Source of the DNA: Oleispirillum naphthae
GTDB lineage: Bacteria; Pseudomonadota; Alphaproteobacteria; Rhodospirillales; Rhodospirillaceae
Direction of reading: 5' to 3'
DNA length: 64,000 nucleotides
NCBI GenBank assembly: GCA_027864655.1
Contig: JAQAZG010000002.1
Coordinates: forward strand, 397,461-461,460
Made by a program: the position numbers and the translations under genes. Positions 31,899 through 39,658 of the stretch are shown in pieces; within the stretch, counting starts at the first letter, position 1, and the number at the start of each line of letters is the position of its first letter. Under the pieces are notes generated by a model. It was not told the origin of the DNA and did not search any database. It was given only the letters and a program-made list of their open reading frames with translations.

Positions 31899-31943
31899 TT
31901 GTGGTACTGGATGTCGTCGGTTCGATTCCGATCACTCGCCCCA
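31899..31943 (+). other. attR: 3' part of tRNA-His(GTG)
   Basis: The sequence from the anticodon loop TTGTGGT (GTG at 31901-31903) through ACTGG, the T-arm (GTCGG-TTCGATT-CCGAT) to CCA (31941-31943) is the 3' part of a tRNA. The GTG anticodon and the rare C73 discriminator (31940) both point to tRNA-His. The 5' half is missing: upstream sequence cannot pair with ACTGG. Thus it is the duplicated end created by prophage insertion, and the intact gene should lie beyond the left window edge. Confidence 0.88.
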
Positions 31944-31975
31944 TTCCCCCCTTTTCCCACGCCGTCCACCCGCCG

Positions 31976-32506
31976 TCAGCGCACTGCGGAGGTGGTGGTT
32001 GCGCCATTGCTGCCGTTCGCCGTTTCTTCCGGGAAGGACGGGAGTTCGGGCGGCAGGGCCACCGGCTCGGCGGGCGCGGCCTCGGGCTCCTTGGTCATGT
32101 CGCGCAGGCGCAGGCGCGCGGTGCGGGCCTCCAGCGCGCCGATGCGCTCGGCGATCCGCGTGAGGGTCATGGAGATCTCGGCGCGTTCCGCCGTGGCGGC
32201 GGCCTCGCGGTGCAGGGCCTCGGCGGCGAGCGCGGCGCGCAGCGCCTCGGCGCGGCGGGCGAGGTCTTCGAGCATCGTCGCCCGGCTGCGTTCCACCTCG
32301 GCCATCAGGTCGCCGCGCGCCCATTTGGTCTGCTTGATCATCTCCGCCTCGACGCGCTTGATCCCGTCGTCGAGGTCCTTGCGCATCTCGACCTTGAGCT
32401 CATAGGCGCTGCGCGCCAGCGACGACATGTAGGAGACCAGGGCGATCCCCAGGATGACGGCTGTCCCGATGACCAGGGCGATGCCCAGAACGGCGGCGAA
32501 ACTCAT
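31976..32506 (-). CDS. Membrane-anchored coiled-coil protein, unknown (176 aa)
   Basis: An N-terminal membrane segment (about residues 4-28) is followed by a long coiled coil (about 35-135: AYELKVEMRKDLDDGIKRVEAEMIKQTKWARGDLM...) and a Pro/Glu-rich tail. It is the first chromosomal gene right of the prophage and faces it. Function unknown; the layout resembles proteins that hold membrane to a cytoplasmic partner. Confidence 0.7.
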   Translation of the reverse strand: MSFAAVLGIALVIGTAVILGIALVSYMSSLARSAYELKVEMRKDLDDGIKRVEAEMIKQTKWARGDLMAEVERSRATMLEDLARRAEALRAALAAEALHREAAATAERAEISMTLTRIAERIGALEARTARLRLRDMTKEPEAAPAEPVALPPELPSFPEETANGSNGATTTSAVR

Positions 32507-32542
32507 GCGGGCTGGTCCTCCGGGCGTGCCGTGGGCGTGGAG

Positions 32543-32965
32543 TCACAGCCCCAGGCGGACGATTTCGATTTTCGGGCAGCGGTCCATGATCACGGCGAGG
32601 CCCGCGGCGCGTCCGCGCGCCGCCGCCTCCTCGTTGACCACGCCGAGCTGCATCCAGGCGACCTTCGCGCCGATGGCGGCGGCGGCGTCCACCAGGGGCC
32701 CGGCGTCGGCGCTGTTGCGGAAGATGTCCACCATGTCCACCGGCTCGCCGAGATCGGAGAGGGAGGCGCGCACCGTCTCGCCCAGCAGGGTCTGCCCGGC
32801 GAGTCCCGGGTTGACCGGGATCACCCGGTAACCGTGCTCCTGCAAGAAGGCCATCACCTCGTAGCTCGGGCGGTGCGGGTTGGCGGAAGCGCCGACCAGG
32901 GCGATGGTGCGCACCGAGGCGAGGATGCCGCGGAGGGTTTCGTCGGTGGCGGACGTGGCGGTCAT
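32543..32965 (-). CDS. CoA-binding domain protein (YccU-like)
   Basis: A 140-aa Rossmann-fold protein of the CoA_binding family: IALVGASANPHRPSYEVMAFLQEHGYRVIPVNPG (residues 20-53) holds the nucleotide-binding GASANP loop; VDMVDIFRNSADAGPLVDAA, WMQLGVVNEEAAARA-type and VIMDRCPKIE follow. E. coli YccU is the best known member; the physiological role of the family is not settled. Length is as expected. Confidence 0.9.
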   Translation of the reverse strand: MTATSATDETLRGILASVRTIALVGASANPHRPSYEVMAFLQEHGYRVIPVNPGLAGQTLLGETVRASLSDLGEPVDMVDIFRNSADAGPLVDAAAAIGAKVAWMQLGVVNEEAAARGRAAGLAVIMDRCPKIEIVRLGL

Positions 32966-33046
32966 GGCGGGCCTCCGGAAAGGGTCTGGCCGGGAACGGC
33001 GATGCCGCCATCATGCCCTTCCCGCCGCCGCGGTTCAACGTCGGCG

Positions 33047-34075
33047 TCAGTCCTTGCCGAGACGCAGCCCGGCGCCCGCGACGACATTGGCCCCGGCATA
33101 GGCGGGCGTGACCGAACCCTTGCCGAGGACGATCGGCTGGTCGTCGATCTCGCGCCGCAGGTGCGAGGCGGACTGCCTGCCCTCGCTCAGAACCTGGATG
33201 ATCTTGAGGGCGTGCTTGATGATGTCGGTGCGGACCTTGCGGCGCGAGGCGAGCAGGCCGTTGCCCGCGATCGGCTGGCGGCCGCGCCGGGTGGAGAGGA
33301 TGTGCAGGCGGTGCCACTCGCGGATCGCTTCGCCCAGTTCGTCCACCATCAGCATTCCCGCGCCGTCGCCGGAGAACGCCACGCCGAGGTCGAAGCCGCC
33401 GCCGGTCACCGCCGCGCCGAGGTCGCGCAGCACGGTTTCGGTGTCGCGGGCGGCGAGGGTGGGGTCGCCGCCCTGGTTGATCACCACGTGGCGGCCGGGC
33501 AGCATCGCGGCGAGGCTGGTGACGATGTCGGCGGCGGCGCCGTTGCCCGCGTCCCACAGCACCGCGGGGCCTTCGCCCGCCGGGCGCGAGCCGTGCATCA
33601 GCCAGCGCAGGTAGCCGTGCTCCAGATCCACCTCGTTGAGACGGCCGGTGCCCGCCGCGGCCTCGAACCCGGCGACGCGGCTCGCCTCGAAGGCCTCCTT
33701 CAGCTCGAAGCTGGCGAGCGGGCGCTGGTCGAGAACCAGGCGGAAGCCGACGGTGCCGTCCTCCGCCTCGGCGGAGGTCATCATCAGCGCGTGCGGAATG
33801 CCGAGGCTGCGGCAGGCGTAGGTGAGCATCGGGTACGGCGCGCAGCCGAGGAACACCACGTCGCAGTCCGCGCCCTGCAGGCCGCCGATGGCGAGCTGCA
33901 CGTGGATGCGGTTGAGGCTGCGGCGGTCGGAGGCGACGGCGATGCGGCGTTCCGAGCCCGGGGCGATGGAAAGCCCGATGGACAGACCGAAGCGGTAGAT
34001 GTCCCGCGCGGAGAAGTCCTCGCCGAAGAGACCGTAGATGTGGTGATCCTGGCGAATCGCGATTTTTCCGCTCAT
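33047..34075 (-). CDS. Degenerate phosphohexomutase homologue (likely pseudoenzyme)
   Basis: A 342-aa protein that aligns with alpha-phosphohexomutases (PMM/PGM) by order of blocks: FGEDFSARDIYRFGLSIG, PYPMLTYACRSLGIPHALMMT, DAGNGAAADI and FDLGVAFSGDG. However, the active-site TASHNP is replaced by TSAEAE (100-105), the magnesium loop DGDGDR by SGDGAG (235-240), and the C-terminal phosphate-binding domain IV is missing. The reading frame is intact, so it may have been kept for a non-catalytic role. It is divergent from rplM. Confidence 0.7.
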   Translation of the reverse strand: MSGKIAIRQDHHIYGLFGEDFSARDIYRFGLSIGLSIAPGSERRIAVASDRRSLNRIHVQLAIGGLQGADCDVVFLGCAPYPMLTYACRSLGIPHALMMTSAEAEDGTVGFRLVLDQRPLASFELKEAFEASRVAGFEAAAGTGRLNEVDLEHGYLRWLMHGSRPAGEGPAVLWDAGNGAAADIVTSLAAMLPGRHVVINQGGDPTLAARDTETVLRDLGAAVTGGGFDLGVAFSGDGAGMLMVDELGEAIREWHRLHILSTRRGRQPIAGNGLLASRRKVRTDIIKHALKIIQVLSEGRQSASHLRREIDDQPIVLGKGSVTPAYAGANVVAGAGLRLGKD

Positions 34076-34311
34076 TTATCTGCTCCGCAACCGGGTTGTT
34101 TGATTTCAGAAGAAAGAAAGCACGCTTTATGCCAAGACCGAACTTCGGAATAGTCGATTGATTTACAATGAATTAATCGCTATCGGCGCAGCCCGGCGGG
34201 GCAAAGCGGTTTGCGAAATGCAAAACCCCGGCGGGGCGTTTTGCAGATTGGCAACGCTTTCATCCGCTCCGGAAAAACACAATAATCCTTTGATATAAAA
34301 AGAGAATAATG

Positions 34312-34329
34312 GTGGTATCAAAATACCAC
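34312..34329. promoter_or_regulatory. Palindrome GTGGTAT-N4-ATACCAC between divergent genes
   Basis: Seven-base perfect arms with a CAAA spacer lie between the mutase homologue (minus) and rplM (plus), 35 bp before the rplM -35. The surrounding 34,076-34,462 is AT-rich and has no gene. This looks like an operator; the regulator is unknown. Confidence 0.55.
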
Positions 34330-34364
34330 ATACTAACTTCATGAAAACAAAGGAAAAATAGTAA

Positions 34365-34392
34365 TTGACGGCGCTTCGTTCTGTGGCATACT
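34365..34392 (+). promoter_or_regulatory. Promoter of rplM-rpsI
   Basis: TTGACG (34365-34370) and CATACT (34387-34392) are 16 bp apart, followed by a GC-rich discriminator (CCGCGG), which is usual for ribosomal-protein promoters. It leaves a leader of about 70 bases before rplM. Confidence 0.65.
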
Positions 34393-34465
34393 CCGCGGCC
34401 TCGACGGCCCGGGGCGTGGTGTCCCGGACGGCGATTCATGGATTCAGAACCAGACGGATGGTGTG

Positions 34466-34930
34466 ATGAAGACCTATTCCGCCAAGCCTTCCGAAGTCGA
34501 GCGCAAGTGGCTGCTGATCGATGCCGAGGACGTGGTCCTCGGCCGTCTGGCGGTCATTATCGCGAACCTTCTGCGGGGCAAGCACAAGCCGACCTACACG
34601 CCGCATATCGACTGCGGCGACAACGTCATCGTCATCAACGCCGAAAAGGTGAAGCTGACCGGCCGCAAGCTGACCGACAAGCTGTTCTTCTGGCACACCG
34701 GCTATCCGGGCGGCATCAAGAACCGCAGCATGGGCCAGATCCTCGAGGGCAAGAACCCCGAGCGCGTCATCGAAAAGGCGGTGCAGCGCATGGTGCCGAA
34801 GGGGCCCTTGGGCCGCGCGCAGCTCAAGAAGCTGCGGGTCTACCCCGGCCCGGCGCATCCGCACGAGGCGCAGCAGCCGGAGACCTTCGACGTCGCCGCG
34901 TTGAACCCGAAGAACAAGAGGAGCGCGTAA
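34466..34930 (+). CDS. rplM: 50S ribosomal protein L13
   Basis: A 154-aa L13: [30 protein letters not shown], then [61 protein letters not shown] and [17 protein letters not shown]. All family blocks are present at normal length. It binds 23S rRNA early in assembly. ATG at 34466 is chosen (a GTG lies one codon before). rpsI follows four bases after the stop, the usual pair. Confidence 0.97.
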   Translation: MKTYSAKPSEVERKWLLIDAEDVVLGRLAVIIANLLRGKHKPTYTPHIDCGDNVIVINAEKVKLTGRKLTDKLFFWHTGYPGGIKNRSMGQILEGKNPERVIEKAVQRMVPKGPLGRAQLKKLRVYPGPAHPHEAQQPETFDVAALNPKNKRSA

Positions 34931-34934
34931 CTCC

Positions 34935-35405
34935 ATGGCCGATGATCTCAAGTCCCTCGAGGCGCTGAAGCCCGTCGAAGCCGAGGCCCCGGCCAAGGCC
35001 GAGCCGAAGCGCGACGCTCTGGGCCGTTCGTATGCCACCGGCAAGCGCAAGAACGCGATCGCCCGCGTCTGGGTGAAGGCCGGGTCCGGCAAGGTCACCG
35101 TCAACGGCCGCGACATCCTGGAGTACTTCCAGCGTCCGGTGCTGCGCATGGTGATCAACCAGCCGTTCGTCGTGACCAACCGCGAGCGTCAGTTCGACGT
35201 GGTGTGCACGGTGAAGGGCGGCGGGCTGTCCGGCCAGGCGGGCGCGGTGCGCCACGGCATTTCGGTCGCGCTCAACCTCTACGAGCCGGATCTGCGTCCG
35301 GTTCTGAAGAAGAGCGGCTTCCTCACCCGCGATTCCCGCGTCGTCGAGCGCAAGAAGTACGGCAAGGCGAAGGCCCGCCGCAGCTTCCAGTTCTCCAAGC
35401 GTTGA
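34935..35405 (+). CDS. rpsI: 30S ribosomal protein S9
   Basis: A 156-aa S9 with the alphaproteobacterial N-terminal extension (about 28 residues rich in Glu, Ala, Lys and Pro) followed by [63 protein letters not shown] and the final [17 protein letters not shown]. The C-terminal SKR reaches the P-site tRNA. It is cotranscribed with rplM and followed by a terminator. Confidence 0.97.
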   Translation: MADDLKSLEALKPVEAEAPAKAEPKRDALGRSYATGKRKNAIARVWVKAGSGKVTVNGRDILEYFQRPVLRMVINQPFVVTNRERQFDVVCTVKGGGLSGQAGAVRHGISVALNLYEPDLRPVLKKSGFLTRDSRVVERKKYGKAKARRSFQFSKR

Positions 35406-35440
35406 GGCGGCGGGCGGCCGCCCGTTGCAGCGATGTTGGA

Positions 35441-35468
35441 AAGGCCCGCCCACCCGGCGGGCCTTTTC
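35441..35468 (+). terminator. Terminator after rpsI
   Basis: AAGGCCCGCC (35441-35450) pairs with GGCGGGCCTT (35456-35465), continued by TTTCG. Ends the rplM-rpsI transcript. Confidence 0.85.
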
Positions 35469-35567
35469 GTTTTTCACGGTATCTCCAATTGCGGCGGCGA
35501 TTGGGTTTTCATAATGTGATGCGGCGCGGATGCCGCGCGGATGACGAGTCAGGAAAGGACCAGGGCG

Positions 35568-36608
35568 ATGGCGGATATGGCCGACGTGGCGATTCTCGGA
35601 GCGAGCGGCTACACCGGGGCGGAACTCATCCGCCTGTTGGCGAGCCACCCGCGCGTCCGATTGTCCGCGCTCACCGCCGACCGCAAGGCCGGGCAGGCGA
35701 TGGCCTCGGTGTTTCCGCACCTCGCCGCGATGGACCTGCCGGATCTCGTCTCCCTCGACGCCTTCGACCCGGCGTCGGCGGACTTCGTGTTCTGCGCGCT
35801 GCCGCACGGCACGACGCAGGAGATCATCGCCGGGCTGCCGCGCGGCCTGAAGGTCTGCGATCTTTCCGCCGACTTCCGGCTCGCCGACCTCGACGCCTAC
35901 GCCACCTGGTACGGCCATCCGCACCGCGCGCCGGAGTTGCAGGCGGAGGCGGTCTACGGCCTGACCGAGCTGGCGCGGCCCGCGGTGGCCAAGGCGCGGC
36001 TGGTGGCCAACCCCGGCTGCTACCCGACCACGGCGCAGCTGCCGCTGGTGCCGCTGATCGAGGCGGGGCAGATCGGCCTGGACAACATCATCATCGATTC
36101 CAAGTCCGGAGTCTCCGGCGCGGGACGCGCCGCCAAGGAGGGCTCGCTCTACTGCGAGGTGGCCGAGGGCATGCACGCCTATGGAGTCGCCGGCCACCGC
36201 CACGGACCGGAGATCGAGCAGGGCCTCTCCATCGCCGCGGGCAAGCCGGTGATGGCGAGCTTCACGCCGCACCTCATCCCGATGAACCGCGGCATGCTCT
36301 CCACCATCTACGTCAACATGACCGGGGCCGCCGCCGCCGACCTGCACGCCACGCTTTCCGCGCGCTATGCCGGGGAGCCCTTCGTCAAGGTGCTGCCCTT
36401 CGGCGCGACGCCGCACACCCGGCACGTGCGCGGCTCCAACCTCGCGCTGATCGGCGTGACCGCCGACCGCCGCCCCGGCGCCGCGATCCTCACCTGCGCC
36501 ATCGACAACCTCACCAAGGGCGCGTCCGGCCAGGCGGTGCAGAACATGAACGTGATGCTCGGCTTCGACGAGACCCTGGGACTCGCCCAGGCGCCGATGT
36601 TCCCCTGA
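35568..36608 (+). CDS. argC: N-acetyl-gamma-glutamyl-phosphate reductase
   Basis: A 346-aa ArgC: Rossmann start VAILGASGYTGAELIRLLASHP, catalytic Cys in VANPGCYPTTAQ, then GVSGAGRAAKEGSLYCEV, YGVAGHRHGPEI and the C-terminal NLTKGASGQAVQNMNVMLGFDETLGL. It reduces N-acetylglutamyl phosphate to the semialdehyde, step three of arginine synthesis. The start MADMADVAILG at 35568 was chosen; an ATG 27 bases earlier is possible. Confidence 0.96.
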   Translation: MADMADVAILGASGYTGAELIRLLASHPRVRLSALTADRKAGQAMASVFPHLAAMDLPDLVSLDAFDPASADFVFCALPHGTTQEIIAGLPRGLKVCDLSADFRLADLDAYATWYGHPHRAPELQAEAVYGLTELARPAVAKARLVANPGCYPTTAQLPLVPLIEAGQIGLDNIIIDSKSGVSGAGRAAKEGSLYCEVAEGMHAYGVAGHRHGPEIEQGLSIAAGKPVMASFTPHLIPMNRGMLSTIYVNMTGAAAADLHATLSARYAGEPFVKVLPFGATPHTRHVRGSNLALIGVTADRRPGAAILTCAIDNLTKGASGQAVQNMNVMLGFDETLGLAQAPMFP

Positions 36609-36653
36609 GCCCCCATATCCGAAGACCCCTGCCGCAAGCGTAAAGGATAGCCG

Positions 36654-37172
36654 ATGGCCGCGATCGTTCTGCCCTACAAGGGCGTCTCTCCCGACATCCA
36701 CCCCTCCGCCTTCGTCGCGCCCGGCGTCGCGGTGCTCGGCGACGTGGTGATCGGCGAGGACACCAACATCTGGTTCGGTTGCGTGCTGCGCGGCGACGTG
36801 GACGTCATCCGCATCGGCAAGCGCACCAATATCCAGGACGGCACCATCGTGCACCTCAGCCGCGACGCGCCTACCATTATCGGCGACGACGTGACGGTGG
36901 GCCACGGCGCCATCCTGCACGGCTGCGTGCTCAAGGACCGCGCCTTCGTCGGCATGGGCGCGACCGTGCTCGACGGCGCGGTGGTGGAGGGCATGCTGGG
37001 CGCGGGTGCGTTGCTCACCCAGGGCAAGCGGGTGCCCGCGGGCGAGCTGTGGGCCGGTTCGCCCGCGCGTTTCCTGCGCAAGCTGACCGCCGAAGAGATC
37101 GAGGGCTTCGTACCGCACGCCTGGCACTATGTGGAACTCGCCCGCCGGTACAAGACCGAAAACGGGTTGTGA
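36654..37172 (+). CDS. Gamma-class carbonic anhydrase-like hexapeptide protein
   Basis: A 172-aa left-handed beta-helix protein. Zinc ligands of the gamma carbonic anhydrase type are visible: His in GTIVHLSR, and two in VTVGHGAILHGC. RGDVDVIRIGKRTNIQDG is the family signature, and the C-terminal helix WAGSPARFLRKLTAEEIEGF is typical of the PaaY/YrdA branch. Some members have anhydrase activity and some do not. It follows argC after 45 bp. Confidence 0.88.
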   Translation: MAAIVLPYKGVSPDIHPSAFVAPGVAVLGDVVIGEDTNIWFGCVLRGDVDVIRIGKRTNIQDGTIVHLSRDAPTIIGDDVTVGHGAILHGCVLKDRAFVGMGATVLDGAVVEGMLGAGALLTQGKRVPAGELWAGSPARFLRKLTAEEIEGFVPHAWHYVELARRYKTENGL

Positions 37173-37335
37173 TCCGGAAGCGTCTGGACGCGTTTCGGAT
37201 TTCACCTGTTTCGGTTTTGATGCTATATGGATAACGGTATCGGAAAAGCACCGGAGCGGCGCCGATCTCTGGGGGTCTGGGCGCCGGGTCGGACCGTGCC
37301 GTCGGTCCTTCGCGTCACATAGGGAACGGGAAACA

Positions 37336-38235
37336 ATGCAGATCGGGGCAGAAGGTTTGGGGGGCGCCGGAATCCGCTGGTCCGCGCGCGTGCGCGCCGT
37401 CGTGATGGCCGGGGCCTTGGGGCTTCTGCTTTCCGGGTGCTCCAGTTCCTACAATCCAGTGAACTGGTTCGGCTCCGACGCGCCGAAACCGCAGCAGATC
37501 GCGCTGCCCGACGAGCCGACCGCCGACCGGGGCGATCTGCCGCAGGGCCTTTCCGCCGACTCCGGCCACGGCTATGCCGAGGGCGGGCGCTCCGACGTCA
37601 CCGTGGTCCGGCCGCTGCGCAACGCGCCGCCGCCCAAGGTCACGGTCGGCGCGCAGCCCGGCGCGCCCGCCGCCGCGCCGGTCGCGCCGGTGGAGCGCAC
37701 CGCGCCGCAGCCTGCGCCGTCCGCCGTCGCCTCCGCCTCCGACGTGCCTTCCGACGCGCCCGGCGCGCCGAGGATGCTGGGCGATCCCAATTCCGCCTCC
37801 AAGGCTCCGGCCTCCGGCAAGAAGGCCAAGGCCGAGGCGATGCAGGGTCTGGAGTCGTTCTCGCCGGAGAACTACAGTCTCTCCTACCTCGCCGCCACGG
37901 TGCCGTTCGGCCACGGCTCGGCGCACCTGAGCTCCGCCGATCTCGCGGCGCTGCGCGGCATCGCCGCCGAATACAAGAAGACCGGCGGCGCGGTCACCGT
38001 GGTCGGCCACGCCTCGTCGCGCACCGGCGACATGTCCGCGGTGTCGCACAAGATCGCCAATTTCGACATCTCCGCGCGCCGCGCCGAAAGCGTCGCCCTG
38101 GCGCTCGCCAAGCTCGGCGTGCCGGCCCGAGCTATCTACGTCGGCGCGGTTGCCGACGCAGAGCCCGTGTACCAGGAAGTCATGCCGTCCGGCGAGGCCT
38201 ACAACCGTCGAACCGAGATCTTCCTGAATCACTGA
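37336..38235 (+). CDS. OmpA-family lipoprotein
   Basis: A 299-aa protein. A signal peptide with long basic N-terminus ends in the lipobox LLLSGC (residues about 30-35). A Pro/Ala-rich linker follows (about 45-165), then an OmpA-like peptidoglycan-binding domain (VPFGHGSAHLSSADLAALRGIAAEYKKTG, VVGHASSRTGDMS, NFDISARRAESVALALAKLGVPA, YNRRTEIFLNH). It should tie the outer membrane to the cell wall. A terminator follows directly. Confidence 0.88.
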   Translation: MQIGAEGLGGAGIRWSARVRAVVMAGALGLLLSGCSSSYNPVNWFGSDAPKPQQIALPDEPTADRGDLPQGLSADSGHGYAEGGRSDVTVVRPLRNAPPPKVTVGAQPGAPAAAPVAPVERTAPQPAPSAVASASDVPSDAPGAPRMLGDPNSASKAPASGKKAKAEAMQGLESFSPENYSLSYLAATVPFGHGSAHLSSADLAALRGIAAEYKKTGGAVTVVGHASSRTGDMSAVSHKIANFDISARRAESVALALAKLGVPARAIYVGAVADAEPVYQEVMPSGEAYNRRTEIFLNH

Positions 38236-38264
38236 TCGGGAGAGCCCTTCGTCGTATCGACGAA

Positions 38265-38294
38265 AAAAGGCCCGGCCCGATCGCCGGGCCTTTT
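38265..38294 (+). terminator. Terminator after the OmpA-family gene
   Basis: AAAAGGCCCGGC (38265-38276) pairs with GCCGGGCCTTTT (38283-38294) around CCGATC; the T-run closes the stem. Because it is near-symmetric, it could work in both directions. Confidence 0.85.
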
Positions 38295-38435
38295 GCGTTG
38301 CGGAAAACCAGTCGCCAATCCCGCTGCTGCCAGACTAGTATTTGTCCCCCGACCCGGAAAACCGGGCGATCCTGTGAATGAAACCTGTGCGTGAAACCCA
38401 TCCGACCGCGTGTCGGCCAGTCAAACGGCTCTGAA

Positions 38436-39656
38436 ATGGAACAAGAATTCTACCGCGTGAAACGATTGCCCCCCTACGTCTTCGCTGCCGTCAACGCGAT
38501 GAAGGCGCGCGCCCGCGCCGCCGGGGAGGACATCATCGATTTCGGCATGGGCAATCCGGATCAGCCGACTCCGGCGCACATCGTCGATAAGCTCTGCGAG
38601 TCGGCGCGCAACCCGCGCGCCCACCGCTATTCGATGTCGCGCGGCATTCCGGGCCTGCGCAAGGCGCTCGCCGGGTATTACGAGCGCCGTTTCGGCGTGA
38701 CCCTCGACCCCGAAACCGAGGCGGTGGTGACGCTCGGCTCCAAGGAGGGCCTGGCCAACCTCGCGATGGCGATGACCTCGCCCGGCGACGTGGTGCTGGT
38801 GCCCAATCCGAGCTACCCGATCCATGCCTTCGGCTTCATCATCGCGGGCGGCGCGATCCGCCAGGTTCCCGCCGCGCCGGACCAGAGCTTCCTCGAGGCG
38901 ATGGACCGCGCGGTGCGCCACAGCATTCCCAAGCCGGTCGCGGTGATCCTCAACTTCCCGTCGAACCCGACGGCGCGGGTGGCCGACCTCGACTTCTACC
39001 GCGAGGTGGTGGCGTTCTGCCGCAAGCACGAGGTCTACATCCTCTCCGACATCGCCTATGCGGAGATCTATTTCGACGGCAACCCGCCGCCCTCGGTGCT
39101 GCAGGTGCCGGGCGCGAAGGACATCGCCATCGAGTTCTCCTCGCTGTCCAAGAGCTACAACATGCCGGGCTGGCGCATCGGCTTCGCCGCGGGCAACCCG
39201 CGCCTGGTTGCCGCGCTCGCGCGCATCAAGTCCTACCTCGACTACGGCGCGTTCACCCCGGTGCAGGTGGCGGCCTCCGCGGCGTTGAACGGCCCGCAGG
39301 ACTGCGTGGAGGAGATCCGCACCCTCTACCGCGAGCGCCGCGACGTGCTGATCGAGGGGCTCGCCCAGGCGGGATGGGAGGTGCCCAGCCCGCCCGCCAC
39401 GATGTTCGCCTGGGCGCCGATTCCATCCGCCTTCGCCCATCTCGGCTCGCTGGAGTTCTCCAAGCTGCTGCTTTCCGAGGCGTCGGTGGCGGTGGCGCCG
39501 GGCCTCGGCTTCGGCGAATACGGCGACACCCACGTGCGCATCGCGCTCGTCGAGAACAAGCACCGCATCCGTCAGGCGGTGCGCAACATCAAATCCTTCC
39601 TGTCGCGCGGCGATGCGGTCCTGGCCGACGCCGACGCCAAACCTGTGGGGAAATAG
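38436..39656 (+). CDS. Class I/II aminotransferase (AlaC / LL-DAP aminotransferase-like)
   Basis: A 406-aa PLP enzyme: FYRVKRLPPYVFAAVNAMKARARAAGEDIIDFGMGNPDQPTP, VTLGSKEGLANLAMA, LNFPSNPTA, the PLP lysine in SSLSKSYNMPGWRIGFAAG, and a late MFAWAPIP. This type acts as glutamate-pyruvate aminotransferase or on LL-diaminopimelate. It lies upstream of hom, an arrangement seen in many alphaproteobacteria and in keeping with aspartate-family metabolism. ATG at 38436 chosen over an upstream GTG. Confidence 0.9.
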   Translation: MEQEFYRVKRLPPYVFAAVNAMKARARAAGEDIIDFGMGNPDQPTPAHIVDKLCESARNPRAHRYSMSRGIPGLRKALAGYYERRFGVTLDPETEAVVTLGSKEGLANLAMAMTSPGDVVLVPNPSYPIHAFGFIIAGGAIRQVPAAPDQSFLEAMDRAVRHSIPKPVAVILNFPSNPTARVADLDFYREVVAFCRKHEVYILSDIAYAEIYFDGNPPPSVLQVPGAKDIAIEFSSLSKSYNMPGWRIGFAAGNPRLVAALARIKSYLDYGAFTPVQVAASAALNGPQDCVEEIRTLYRERRDVLIEGLAQAGWEVPSPPATMFAWAPIPSAFAHLGSLEFSKLLLSEASVAVAPGLGFGEYGDTHVRIALVENKHRIRQAVRNIKSFLSRGDAVLADADAKPVGK

Positions 39657-39658
39657 AG

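Larger units (their letters stand above)
1..31943. mobile_element. Lambda-like siphovirus prophage (left end outside window)
   Basis: Continuous phage gene order: early left operon, CI/Cro switch, replication, terminase, head, tail, lysis, then a tRNA-His 3' fragment as the right attachment site. Gene families (GpA-type TerL, lambda-family portal, G/GT frameshift pair, tape measure, NlpC K-like, J-like) indicate a long non-contractile tail. No integrase or excisionase is visible, so these should lie left of position 1. Most genes overlap or abut their neighbours and have no obvious disruptions, so the prophage may be intact; that is inference. Confidence 0.93.

Noticed and set aside
34393..34465. 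L13 autoregulatory leader RNA upstream of rplM
   Set aside because: The leader is about 70 bases and GC-rich, but I could not draw the known L13 leader structure.
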